From JAJNBA01 sp035696925 (GTDB lineage Bacteria > Actinomycetota > UBA4738 > HRBIN12): a DNA stretch of 16,812 nucleotides. Below, piece after piece: positions 1 to 9,166 of the stretch. Below the pieces are notes generated by a model. The model was not told the origin of the DNA. It searched no databases and was given only the letters and a program-made list of their open reading frames with translations. The number at the start of each line of letters is the position of its first letter. Positions within the stretch are counted from its first letter, which is position 1. The position numbers and the translations under genes are program-made. The stretch lies in contig DASSDW010000233.1 of assembly GCA_035696925.1 (NCBI GenBank), forward strand, positions 1 to 16,812, in the 5' to 3' direction.

Positions 1-28
1 CGACGAGCAAGCCGAGTCCGATGTTCAT
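1..28 (-). CDS. Possible start of an unidentified gene downstream of gyrA (partial)
   Basis: Reading the minus strand away from gyrA, an ATG at 28-26 opens a frame that runs off the window edge and encodes MNIGLGLLV. The residues are hydrophobic, as at the start of a membrane helix. Actinobacteria commonly have a small membrane-protein gene after gyrA, so a gene here is plausible, but nine residues cannot identify a family. No strong ribosome binding site precedes the ATG. A six-codon frame starting ATG-ATG at 47 ends in a TGA that overlaps this ATG, so the start could also be coupled or spurious. Confidence 0.25.
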
Positions 29-118
29 GGGAGTCCCGACATCATCGCAGTAACACCCGGGGGCGGCCTGCGGTTCCTTCCGGCGACCGACACATCCGGG
101 AGGTCTTCCTCGGAGTGA

Positions 119-2566
<2,448 letters not shown>

Positions 2567-2588
2567 CGACCGCGAACCTCTCTTCTTC

Positions 2589-2633
2589 TCGGGGGGCTAC
2601 GCTCGCCTTCGGCTCGCTCCTTGAGCCCCCCGA
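2589..2633 (-). repeat. Inverted repeat in the gyrB-gyrA gap
   Basis: A perfect 10-base inverted repeat, TCGGGGGGCT (2589-2598) and AGCCCCCCGA (2624-2633), brackets a 25-base loop between the gyrB stop and the gyrA start. On the transcribed minus strand it ends about eight bases before the gyrA ribosome binding site and is followed by a purine-rich run, not a T-run. It therefore does not look like an intrinsic terminator. It could be a leader hairpin that affects gyrA translation, or an RNA-stability element. Confidence 0.55.
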
Positions 2634-2638
2634 ACCCC

Positions 2639-4570
2639 CTACACGTCTAGGTTCTGGACGTACTTCGCGTTGGTCTCGATGAATTCCTTCCGCGACGGCA
2701 CGTCCTCCCCCATCAACACGGTGAACAGGTGCGCCGCCGTGGCCGCGTTCTCCAGCGTCACCTGGAGGAGGGTGCGCCGCTCGGGGTCCATCGTCGTGTC
2801 CCAGAGTTGATGCGCGTCCATCTCACCGAGACCCTTGAACCGCTGCGGATCGAGCTTCTTGCTCCCGTTGCCGTTCTTCTTCCGGAACGAGTCCCATTCG
2901 CGCTCCGTGTAGAAGTAGTGCTCTGCCTTCCCCTCCTTCAGCAGGTACAAGGGCGGCTGCGCCAGGTAGACGTACCCGGCGTCGATCAGCTGCGGCATGT
3001 GCCGGAAGAAGTACGTGAGGAGCAGGGTCCGGATGTGCGCCCCATCGACGTCGGCGTCCGCCATCAACACGATGCGGTGGTACCGGGCCTTCTCGAGCTC
3101 GAACTCGTCGCCGATCCCGGTCCCGATCGCGGTGATCAGGGCCTGGATCTCGAGGTTCTCGAGGATCTTGTGGAGTCGGGCCTTCTCGACGTTGAGGATC
3201 TTCCCGCGGATCGGGAGGATCGCCTGCGTGGCCGGGTCCCGCGCCTGCTTGGCGCTTCCTCCGGCCGAGTCCCCCTCCACGATGTAGAGCTCGCAGGCAG
3301 CCGGATCACTCAGCTGGCAATCGGCGAGCTTGCCGGGGAGCGAACCGCCCTCCAGGAAGGACTTGCGACGGGTGAGATCACGCGCCTGCTTCGCCGCCAT
3401 CCGGGCCTTGGCGGCCTGCTGACTCTTCTGGATGATCCGCCGCGCCTCCGTGGGATGCTCCTCGAGCCATTCGGCGAGCTGGGCGTTCACCGTGGTCTCG
3501 ACGAACGATCGCATGGAGGCATTGCCGAGCTTCGTCTTCGTCTGACCTTCGAACTGCGGTTCTCGCAACTTCACCGACAGGATCGCGACGAGGCCCTCGC
3601 GCACGTCCTCGCCGATCACGTTCTCCTCCTTCTCCTTGAGGAGGCCCTTGGAACGCGCGTACCGATTCAGCACGTTCGTGAGTGACTTCTTCAGACCCTC
3701 CTCGTGCATCCCTCCTTCGTGCGTGTTGATCGTGTTCGCGAAGGAGTAGACGGACTCCGAATAGCCGCCCGTCCATTGCAGCGCGAGCTCGACCTCGGCG
3801 TCCTCGGCCTTCTCACCGATGGGGATGACGCGTGTGATCGAATCCTTCCCCGTCGCGAGATGCTTCACGAAGTCGACCAGGCCGCCGTTGAAGCGGAACA
3901 CGTCCTTGTGCGCCGGCTTCTCGCGCTCGTCCACCAGGTGGATCTCGAGGCCGGCGTTCAGGAACGCGAGCTCGCGGAGCCGCTCGGTGAGCTCCGTCCG
4001 CTTGAAGTCGATCTCCTCCGTGAAGATCTCGGGATCGGGCCAGAAGCGGATCGTGGTCCCGCTCTTCTTGCTCGCCCTGCCCTTCGTGAGCTTCGAGGTG
4101 GAGCGGCCGCGGGCGTACCCCTGCGACCAGGCGAATCCGTCGCGCAAGATGTCGGCCGTCATCTTCTCGGAGAGCGCGTTCACGACGGAGACCCCGACGC
4201 CGTGCAACCCGCCCGAGATGCTGTATCCACCCCCGCCGAACTTGCCGCCGGCGTTCAACGTCGTGAGCGCCACCTCGACGGCGGGGCGGCGATCCTTCGC
4301 CTTCGGGATCGGCTTCACCGGGATCCCGGCGCCGTCGTCCTGCACCGACACGCTGTCGTCGTCGTGGAGCGTGACGACGATCTTCGACGCGCGACCCGCC
4401 ATCGCTTCGTCGACGGCGTTGTCGACGACCTCGTAGACGAGGTGGTGCAGCCCGCGTGAGCTCGTGGTGCCGATGTACATCCCCGGGCGGAGGCGGACGT
4501 GCTCGACGCCCTCGAGGACCTGGATGCTATGTGCGTCGTAGGTGTCTTTCTTCGCCTTCGCGGTGGCCAA
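2639..4570 (-). CDS. gyrB: DNA gyrase subunit B
   Basis: This is the ATPase subunit of gyrase. Counting from the TTG at 4570 it is 643 residues, the usual actinobacterial length. The GHKL ATP site shows EVVDNAVDEA with Asn51, DDGAGIP (78-84) and GLHGVGV (121-127). The TOPRIM metal site shows EGDSAGG (432-438) and DADVDG (505-510). The C-terminus has the conserved RFKGLGEM stretch. I chose TTG 4570 because AGGAGG (4580-4575) lies just before it and the protein then starts MATAKAKKDTYDA, as homologues do. The frame stays open to 4663, but that extension is Gly/Pro/Ser-rich, contains the promoter and a leader hairpin, and has no family resemblance. The four-base gap between AGGAGG and TTG is short. 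gyrA follows on the same strand. Confidence 0.97.
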   Translation of the reverse strand: MATAKAKKDTYDAHSIQVLEGVEHVRLRPGMYIGTTSSRGLHHLVYEVVDNAVDEAMAGRASKIVVTLHDDDSVSVQDDGAGIPVKPIPKAKDRRPAVEVALTTLNAGGKFGGGGYSISGGLHGVGVSVVNALSEKMTADILRDGFAWSQGYARGRSTSKLTKGRASKKSGTTIRFWPDPEIFTEEIDFKRTELTERLRELAFLNAGLEIHLVDEREKPAHKDVFRFNGGLVDFVKHLATGKDSITRVIPIGEKAEDAEVELALQWTGGYSESVYSFANTINTHEGGMHEEGLKKSLTNVLNRYARSKGLLKEKEENVIGEDVREGLVAILSVKLREPQFEGQTKTKLGNASMRSFVETTVNAQLAEWLEEHPTEARRIIQKSQQAAKARMAAKQARDLTRRKSFLEGGSLPGKLADCQLSDPAACELYIVEGDSAGGSAKQARDPATQAILPIRGKILNVEKARLHKILENLEIQALITAIGTGIGDEFELEKARYHRIVLMADADVDGAHIRTLLLTYFFRHMPQLIDAGYVYLAQPPLYLLKEGKAEHYFYTEREWDSFRKKNGNGSKKLDPQRFKGLGEMDAHQLWDTTMDPERRTLLQVTLENAATAAHLFTVLMGEDVPSRKEFIETNAKYVQNLDV

Positions 4571-4586
4571 TCGTCCTCCTGTCGGT

Positions 4587-4635
4587 GCCCCGCGCAGGCC
4601 GCCCCACGCAGCGGAGCTGGGGGCGTGCGCGGGGC
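4587..4635 (-). promoter_or_regulatory. Large stem-loop in the gyrB leader
   Basis: A nested inverted repeat lies between the predicted gyrB promoter and its ribosome binding site. The outer arms GCCCCGCGCA (4587-4596) and TGCGCGGGGC (4626-4635) pair perfectly over 10 bp. Inside them CGCCCC (4600-4605) pairs with GGGGCG (4620-4625), and CAGC (4609-4612) pairs with GCTG (4616-4619) around a three-base loop. Three-base bulges separate the segments on one side only, giving 20 base pairs in all. There is no T-run after it on the transcribed strand, so it is unlikely to be a simple terminator. It could act as RNA structure or as a cruciform sensitive to supercoiling. Confidence 0.6.
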
Positions 4636-4653
4636 CGTCGCACGAACCCCTCG

Positions 4654-4662
4654 ATTCTACCA
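4654..4662 (-). promoter_or_regulatory. Predicted extended -10 promoter of gyrB
   Basis: On the minus strand this reads TGGTAGAAT, an extended -10 element (TGn plus TAGAAT). No good -35 hexamer lies 16-18 bases upstream, which is tolerable for an extended -10 promoter. Transcription would start near 4647, giving a leader of about 75 bases that includes the large stem-loop at 4587-4635. It lies after the dciA stop codon, so gyrB-gyrA can be transcribed apart from dnaN-recF-dciA. Confidence 0.5.
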
Positions 4663-4708
4663 ATCAGGGGTGACGGAAACGGTGTTTCGGGTCGCGGAAA
4701 TCGGCCTT

Positions 4709-5050
4709 CTACCTGCGGTTTCGCACGACGATCCGGATCGCGCTGATCTGATCGCCGCCCAGCGCCTCGTCGGCTCGACGGCGGATCTCCTCGTGGAGGA
4801 ATCGGGCCTGAGCGCCCCACGGCCCGGAGGTCGCCGTGACGGTCAGGACGCCCGCTTCGAGGGCCGCCGGCGAGGTCTCCGACGCCAGCCGTTCGCCGAC
4901 GATCGACGTCCACGAAGCGGCGAGCCGAGCCACCGGCAGGCCCCGGGCGAAGACCTGCTCGGACATGAGGTTGTCGATCACCTCGCCGAGCTCGACACCC
5001 TCCTCGCTCGGTCCGTCCTTCCGTCGCGGGAACCCCTTCGCGCTCGGCAT
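4709..5050 (-). CDS. dciA: DciA/DUF721 replication-initiation protein
   Basis: This 113-residue DUF721 protein belongs to the DciA family, whose members help place the replicative helicase DnaB on the origin in most bacteria that lack DnaC or DnaI loaders. The family pattern is visible: a Trp47 in SWTSIVGERLA followed by the strand-plus-Trp segment LTVTATSGPWGAQARFL. A basic N-terminal stretch (KGFPRRK) precedes the domain. The ATG at 5050 overlaps the recF TGA (TGATG), which suggests translational coupling and fixes the start. The frame is open much further upstream inside recF, but that part is Arg/Gly-rich shadow sequence. It is shorter than the mycobacterial protein (Rv0004), lacking a long N-terminal extension. 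Confidence 0.88.
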   Translation of the reverse strand: MPSAKGFPRRKDGPSEEGVELGEVIDNLMSEQVFARGLPVARLAASWTSIVGERLASETSPAALEAGVLTVTATSGPWGAQARFLHEEIRRRADEALGGDQISAIRIVVRNRR

Positions 5051-6138
5051 CAGCCCCGCACCGCCACGGTTCCGCCTGCCACGTCCCACACCGCGGTCGA
5101 CGTGGGCGGCACGTCCGCCTCGTCCGCCACGCTGATCACGACCTGGCCTCCTCGATCCGCCAGCCGCTGCGCGATCCGGTCGCGACGATCGGGGTCGAGT
5201 GCGCTGAACGGATCGTCGACGAGCAGGAGCGGCGGCTCGCCCGTCTCGGCGGCGACGGCCGCCGCGAGGCCGAGGCGCAGGCACAGGGCGGCGGCCCACG
5301 TCTCACCGTGTGAACCGAACGCACGAGCTCCCAGATCGCGCACGGCGAGGGTGAGGTCGTCGCGATGCGGCCCGACGAGGGTCGTCCTGCGGAGCAGCTC
5401 GTCGGGCCGCCGCGTGTCGAGCTGCTCCCGGAATGCCTCTTCCGAGATGCCCGCCACGTTCGGGGCGTACGTCACGAGGAGCCCGTAGCCCGAGAGCGCC
5501 TCGAACTCGACGGAGGCGCCGGTGGCGAGGTGGGCGACGGCATCGCGGCGTGCCTCGATCACCGGCACGCCCGTCCGGACGAGCTCCTCGTTCCAGGCGT
5601 CGAGCCCTGAAGGGCCGCCGCGATGCCCGTCCCATTCCTTGAGCAGCCGGTTACGCTGACGGAGCGCTCGCTCGTACCCGGTGGACAGCCCTTCCTTCAA
5701 CGGCCACAGCGCCACGATCGCGTCGTCCATCAGGTCCCGTCGCTTCGAGGGGTCACCGATCACCACGGGCAGGTCGAAGGGGCCGAAGAGGACCGATCGC
5801 ACCTGACGGCGCAGCTCGCGTTTGCGTCGGAGCGGGCTCTTGTTCAACTTCACGCGGCTCGCACCCTTCCGGGGGATCTCCACCTCGACCAGGGCCTTTC
5901 CCTCGATGCCCGTGAACTCACCTCGCGCGTACGCCACGTCGGTCCCCCCGCGGACGAGCGGCGCGTTCGTGGAGGAGCGAGGCGAGCGGAGCGCGTACAG
6001 GAAGAACATGCCCTCCAGCAGATTGGTCTTCCCCTCGCCGTTCGGTCCCACGACCACCGTCAGACCGTCCGCGACGGGATCGACGGCCGTGCGGCGGTGG
6101 TTCCGGAAATCCCGGAGTTCGAGCCACTCCAGTCGCAT
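5050..6138 (-). CDS. recF: DNA replication and repair protein RecF
   Basis: This SMC-like ATPase of the RecFOR pathway loads RecA at single-strand gaps. At 362 residues it is the usual size. The Walker A motif is GPNGEGKTN (31-39). GPHRDD (256-261) and the ABC-type signature GSHGETW (275-281) follow, and the Walker B/D-loop region reads LLLVDDPFSALD (304-315). The signature is the SHGE-W form seen in actinobacteria, not the SQGQQR form of proteobacteria. The D-loop reads DDPFSALD where DDVFSELD is usual, so Pro and Ala replace Val and Glu. The ATG at 6138 has only a weak GGAA before it and lies 24 bases after dnaN, so it probably depends on read-through from dnaN. Its stop overlaps the dciA start. 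Confidence 0.96.
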   Translation of the reverse strand: MRLEWLELRDFRNHRRTAVDPVADGLTVVVGPNGEGKTNLLEGMFFLYALRSPRSSTNAPLVRGGTDVAYARGEFTGIEGKALVEVEIPRKGASRVKLNKSPLRRKRELRRQVRSVLFGPFDLPVVIGDPSKRRDLMDDAIVALWPLKEGLSTGYERALRQRNRLLKEWDGHRGGPSGLDAWNEELVRTGVPVIEARRDAVAHLATGASVEFEALSGYGLLVTYAPNVAGISEEAFREQLDTRRPDELLRRTTLVGPHRDDLTLAVRDLGARAFGSHGETWAAALCLRLGLAAAVAAETGEPPLLLVDDPFSALDPDRRDRIAQRLADRGGQVVISVADEADVPPTSTAVWDVAGGTVAVRG

Positions 6139-6162
6139 CCGGTTCCGCGACCGGCCGGCGGT

Positions 6163-7263
6163 TCAGCCGACCGCGGCGGGGAGCCGGACCGGCATCACGA
6201 GGTAGGTCAGCTCGTCACCCTCGCCGCGGATCACGCCGGGCTTGAGCCCGTCACGCACGTCGATCCGCACGCTCTCGCCGGTGGCCGCGGTCAGACCGTC
6301 GACGAGGTACTGCGGGTTGAACGCCGCGACGAGGTCCTCCCCCTCGTACCGAGCCTCGACAGTCTCGACGGCTTGACCGAGGTCGGGGCTGGACGACGAC
6401 AACTTCACGCCGAGCGCGTTGAACTCCAACCGCACGGGGGTCGTGTCACGAGCGAGCAGCCCCACCCGACGGACGGCTTCGAGGAGCTGCTGGCGCGAGA
6501 TCGTCAGTCGGCTCTCGACGGCCTCCGGCAGCAGCTGGCGGTAGTTGGGGAACTCCCCCTCGATCAGGCGGGACGTCAAGGTGAGGGAGCCGACGCGGAA
6601 CGAGATCTGTGACGCGTTCACCGACGCCTCCACCCCGGCCTTCTGGTCGACCGCCGCGCGGCCGGCCTCCGCCAATGCGCGCTCGGGGACGATCGCCTTC
6701 GCCTCGCCGTCGGCTGTGGCGACGAGGTCGCGGACGGCGAGGCGGTACGAGTCCGTGGCGACGAGGACCACGCCTTCCCGACTGATCTCGAGCAACACAC
6801 CGGTGAGCACCGGCCTGGCCTCATCCTTCGAGGCCGCTCGGGACACCTGGGCGACGGCCTCGGCGAACGCGGCCGGCTCCACGGAGATAGCAGTGCCCGA
6901 CGGCTCCTGCAGCCCCGGGAAGTCGTCGACGGGAAGCAGCCGGAGGGCGCCCTCGTACGCGGCGCAGCGGATATGCGCCTGGGACTGGTCCGTCTCGAAA
7001 TCGACCGGGGCCTCGGAGAGCGACTTCACGGTGTCCGCCAGCAGGCGAGCCGGCACCAACGCCGCGCCGGCCTCCTGGACCTGGACGGCGATCGAGAGCC
7101 GTGCCGAGACCTCGAGGTCCGTCGTCGTGAGCATCAGGGTGCCGTCGTCCGCGGCCTCGAGCAGCACGCCGGTGAGTGCGGGGATCCCCGGGCGCGAGGA
7201 CACGCCGCGCTGAACGGTCTGCAACGCCTCGGACAGGTCGTCGCGGTCGCATCGGAACTTCAT
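6163..7263 (-). CDS. dnaN: DNA polymerase III beta subunit (sliding clamp)
   Basis: This is the ring-shaped processivity clamp that holds DNA polymerase III and many repair enzymes on DNA. The 366 residues fit the three-domain clamp. The N-terminus MKFRCDRDDLSEALQTV and the C-terminal YLVMPVRLP next to the peptide-binding groove are typical, as is the RPVLTGVLLE strand that opens the middle domain. The ATG at 7263 has GGGAGG seven bases upstream. It is the first gene to the left of the proposed oriC and is read away from it, followed closely by recF and dciA. Confidence 0.97.
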   Translation of the reverse strand: MKFRCDRDDLSEALQTVQRGVSSRPGIPALTGVLLEAADDGTLMLTTTDLEVSARLSIAVQVQEAGAALVPARLLADTVKSLSEAPVDFETDQSQAHIRCAAYEGALRLLPVDDFPGLQEPSGTAISVEPAAFAEAVAQVSRAASKDEARPVLTGVLLEISREGVVLVATDSYRLAVRDLVATADGEAKAIVPERALAEAGRAAVDQKAGVEASVNASQISFRVGSLTLTSRLIEGEFPNYRQLLPEAVESRLTISRQQLLEAVRRVGLLARDTTPVRLEFNALGVKLSSSSPDLGQAVETVEARYEGEDLVAAFNPQYLVDGLTAATGESVRIDVRDGLKPGVIRGEGDELTYLVMPVRLPAAVG

Positions 7264-7332
7264 TCATCAACCTCCCGGTCGTGGCCTGTTCCCAGGCTGT
7301 TGCTTCTTAGGTTCTTATTAGAGGAAGAGCGG

Positions 7333-7359
7333 TAGTAGGGGCGGTGGAGAAGTGGAGAA
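7333..7359 (-). promoter_or_regulatory. DnaA boxes with GC spacer and DnaA-trios (basal unwinding element)
   Basis: Read on the minus strand toward dnaN: two tandem box-like motifs TTCTCCACT (7359-7351) and TTCTCCACC (7351-7343), a GC spacer GCCC, and CTACTA (7338-7333), followed by C/T-rich triplets into the A/T-rich patch. The complementary strand therefore offers 3'-GAT-GAT-5' trios directly beside the GC spacer. This is the order, spacing and orientation described for the basal unwinding system of Bacillus subtilis oriC, where the trios also point toward dnaN. The boxes each differ from TTATCCACA at two positions. Confidence 0.5.
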
Positions 7360-7391
7360 CTAGGGTGTTCGCGCAGCGTAGCGCGGGTGTC

Positions 7392-7425
7392 CGACATGGG
7401 GACGACCGGTGGAGGGTCCATGTCG
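7392..7425. repeat. 8-bp inverted repeat inside the oriC gap
   Basis: CGACATGG (7392-7399) and CCATGTCG (7418-7425) pair perfectly around an 18-base spacer. Neither strand has a T-run after it, so it is not an obvious dnaA terminator. It may be a binding site for an origin regulator or a hairpin at the end of the dnaA transcript. Confidence 0.4.
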
Positions 7426-7476
7426 CTCTTCCGGGATCGGTCGTTCCGGGGTTCGAGAACGGCCATCCCCGCGAGG

Positions 7477-7485
7477 TTGTCCACC
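7477..7485 (+). promoter_or_regulatory. DnaA box (TTGTCCACC)
   Basis: TTGTCCACC differs from the actinobacterial DnaA box TTGTCCACA at one position. It sits five bases past the dnaA stop codon and points the opposite way to the two boxes at 7343-7359. It is the best single DnaA box in the dnaA-dnaN gap. Confidence 0.5.
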
Positions 7486-7489
7486 GACA

Positions 7490-8911
7490 TCACACCAACC
7501 CCCGGACACGGCCGCGGATGATCCGCGTGAGGTCCTGGACCTGACGGAACGTGTCGTCGCGGGACCGCATCTCGTCCTCGACCTTCTTGATGCCGTGAAG
7601 GGCGGTGGTGTGGTCGCGTCCACCGAAGATCTCGCCGATCTTGACCAGGGACAGACCCGTGCATTCCCGCATCAGGTACATGGCGATGTGTCTCGCCTGC
7701 GTGAGCGGTCGCGAGCGCGACTTCGACACCAGGTCCCCGGTCGAGAGCTGGAAGTAGGTCGCGGTCTCTTCCAGGATGAGCGGTGGCGGGATCTCGTGCT
7801 CGGTCTGCGGGATCAGGTCCTGCAGCGCGCGCTCCGCGAGCTCGATATCGATCGGCTGGCGGGTGAGCTCGGACCACGCGACCACCCGCACGAGGGCGCC
7901 CTCGAGCTCACGGACGGACTGATCGAACTTCGACGCGACGAACTCGATCACCTCTGGCACGACGGCGGGGATGTTCTCCCGCTCGGCCTTCAGCTGGAGG
8001 ATCGCGATGCGCGTCTCGAGGTCCGGCGGCTGCACGTCCACGCACAGCCCCCACCGGAACCGGCTCACCAGCCGTTCCTCGAGGCCGGACAGCTCGTGCG
8101 GCGGCCGGTCCGACGCGATGACGATCTGGCGACCGGCGCCGTGGAGGTGGTTGAACGTGTGGAAGAACTCGGTCTGCGTTTCCTCGCGCTTGGCGAGGAA
8201 CTGGATGTCGTCGACGAGCAGGATGTCGACCTCCCGGTACTTGTGCCGGAACGCGTCACCCTGTCGTTCGCGGACGGCCTTGATGAACTCCGTGACGAAT
8301 TGCTCCGAGGTCACGTACTTGATCCGCGTGTCGGGCATCAATCGCCAGATGTGATGCCCGATCGCGACCAGGAGGTGCGTCTTGCCGAGTCCGGTGCCCC
8401 CGTAGATGAACAAGGGGTTGTAGGCGGTCGACAGCGGAGCCTCCGCGACCGCCATGGCGGCGGCGTGCGCGAACCGACTCGATGGGCCGGGGACGAACGC
8501 GTCGAACGTGTAGTTGGGGAACGGGAGACCGGGAGCGCCGAGGGGCTTGCCCATCGTCGGCGGCGTCGCCGGTGCACCGATCGCGGCGTAGGCGGCCGGG
8601 GGCGTGGTGGTGAGGTCCACCAACGGGCCCTCCTCGTGGCGGATGCCTTCGTCCACGTCCATCTCGATCTTGATGGGGTGGCCGAACGCCTCCTGGGCGG
8701 TCTCTTCGATGAGCCCAAGATGATTGTGCTGGAGGCGTTCCCGGACGAACTGACTCGGGACGGCAAGGGAGAGCACCTGATCGCGGAGCGCGATCGGCCG
8801 AACATCGGTGAACCACATCAGGAACGTGGTCTCCGGCAACTCCGTGCGAGCGCGGTCGAGCACGGCCGACCAGGCCCTTCTCGCTTCCTGATCGGGCAAA
8901 GCGACGGCCAT
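7490..8911 (-). CDS. dnaA: Chromosomal replication initiator DnaA
   Basis: This AAA+ protein binds DnaA boxes and opens oriC. From the ATG at 8911 it is 473 residues. Domain I (about 10-80, with AWSAVLDRARTELPETTF) is followed by a short Pro/Ala-rich linker to about 130. The ATPase domain has Walker A GGTGLGKT (171-178) and Walker B LLVDD (231-235). Domain IV carries the box-reading signature GRDHTTALHGIKKVE (431-445). An in-frame GTG at 8923, with GGAAAGG four bases upstream, is an alternative start adding four residues; the ATG has GGA seven bases upstream. The open frame continues to 9586 across rpmH and rnpA, but that part is antisense shadow. It reads toward oriC, as usual for actinobacteria. 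Confidence 0.97.
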   Translation of the reverse strand: MAVALPDQEARRAWSAVLDRARTELPETTFLMWFTDVRPIALRDQVLSLAVPSQFVRERLQHNHLGLIEETAQEAFGHPIKIEMDVDEGIRHEEGPLVDLTTTPPAAYAAIGAPATPPTMGKPLGAPGLPFPNYTFDAFVPGPSSRFAHAAAMAVAEAPLSTAYNPLFIYGGTGLGKTHLLVAIGHHIWRLMPDTRIKYVTSEQFVTEFIKAVRERQGDAFRHKYREVDILLVDDIQFLAKREETQTEFFHTFNHLHGAGRQIVIASDRPPHELSGLEERLVSRFRWGLCVDVQPPDLETRIAILQLKAERENIPAVVPEVIEFVASKFDQSVRELEGALVRVVAWSELTRQPIDIELAERALQDLIPQTEHEIPPPLILEETATYFQLSTGDLVSKSRSRPLTQARHIAMYLMRECTGLSLVKIGEIFGGRDHTTALHGIKKVEDEMRSRDDTFRQVQDLTRIIRGRVRGLV

Positions 8912-8916
8912 CTGAG

Positions 8917-8948
8917 ATTCCACAGAGCCTTTCCACACCGGTGGATAA
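8917..8948. promoter_or_regulatory. DnaA-box cluster in the dnaA leader
   Basis: Three TCCACA-type motifs lie within 32 bases just upstream of the dnaA start: ATTCCACA (8917-8924), CTTTCCACA (8929-8937), and on the other strand TTATCCACC (8948-8940), one mismatch from consensus. The last two face each other, forming a near palindrome around CACCGGTG. They fall within the leader of the dnaA transcript, where bound DnaA could repress its own gene or act as an accessory origin site. Confidence 0.45.
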
Positions 8949-9017
8949 CCCGAATCCGGGGAGGTCGCGGGGTCGGGGGATGCCGGGGGCCCCTCACCCC
9001 GGGGAAGTGCGGGGCGG

Positions 9018-9026
9018 ACTATAGCA
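9018..9026 (-). promoter_or_regulatory. Predicted extended -10 promoter of dnaA
   Basis: The minus strand reads TGCTATAGT, a strong extended -10 element, in an otherwise very GC-rich stretch. No good -35 is seen at 16-18 bases. Transcription would start near 9011 and give a leader of about 100 bases running through the DnaA-box cluster at 8917-8948. Confidence 0.55.
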
Positions 9027-9108
9027 CCGGGGTTTTTCCCCAAGCGAGTGGCCGGAACCGTCTTGACGCACTTTCTGTTGTCAACCCCTCCACCCAGGGA
9101 TGTTTCCG

Positions 9109-9114
9109 TATACT
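9109..9114 (+). promoter_or_regulatory. Predicted -10 element for the rpmH operon
   Basis: TATACT lies 52 bases before the rpmH start, in one of the few A/T-containing spots of the dnaA-rpmH gap. The nearest -35-like hexamer, TTGTCA at 9078-9083, is 25 bases away and too far to pair with it. The -35 is therefore unresolved, and this call rests on the -10 and the location alone. Confidence 0.4.
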
Positions 9115-9122
9115 TCCCCTTC

Positions 9123-9159
9123 GGCCGGCGGCGTTGCCGGCCTTCCTTCCGCGAAGGAA
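9123..9159 (+). promoter_or_regulatory. Two hairpins in the rpmH leader, the second covering the ribosome binding site
   Basis: GGCCGGC (9123-9129) pairs with GCCGGCC (9136-9142) around a six-base loop. It is followed at once by TTCCTT (9143-9148) pairing with AAGGAA (9154-9159) around CCGCG. AAGGAA is the only well-spaced Shine-Dalgarno sequence for rpmH, seven bases from the ATG, so the second hairpin would hide it completely. Confidence 0.5.
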
Positions 9160-9166
9160 TCCGAGG

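Larger units (their letters stand above)
7264..7489. other. Probable replication origin (oriC), dnaA-dnaN gap
   Basis: This 226-base non-coding gap between dnaA and dnaN is where actinobacterial origins usually lie. It holds four DnaA-box-like sequences (7343-7351, 7351-7359, 7412-ish weak, 7477-7485). It also has an unusually A/T-rich patch beside dnaN (7299-7326), a short palindromic stem at 7370-7385 (CGCGC/GCGCG) and an 8-bp inverted repeat at 7392-7425. Genes on its left are all read leftward; dnaA on the right reads toward it. The gap is short compared with the several hundred bases in mycobacteria and streptomycetes, and the boxes are imperfect, so a secondary origin element upstream of dnaA cannot be excluded. 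Confidence 0.65.

Noticed and set aside
2599..2623. Repeat-like gctcg/gctcgc sequence in the loop of the gyrB-gyrA inverted repeat
   Set aside because: It is a short imperfect direct repeat with no other copy seen in the window, not evidence for a dispersed repeat family.
4571..4663. N-terminal extension of GyrB by 31 residues to a TTG at 4663
   Set aside because: The extension is low-complexity and unlike GyrB, and it covers the likely promoter and leader hairpin; TTG 4570 has AGGAGG just upstream and gives the normal protein start.
9029..9041. GGGGTTTTTCCCC as a terminator between dnaA and rpmH
   Set aside because: The stem is only 4 bp and the T-run is the loop, not the tail; the genes on both sides diverge, so no terminator is needed there.
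9079..9084. Perfect TTGACA -35 on the minus strand as a dnaA promoter
   Set aside because: No -10-like hexamer lies 16-18 bases downstream; the extended -10 at 9018-9026 is a better candidate.
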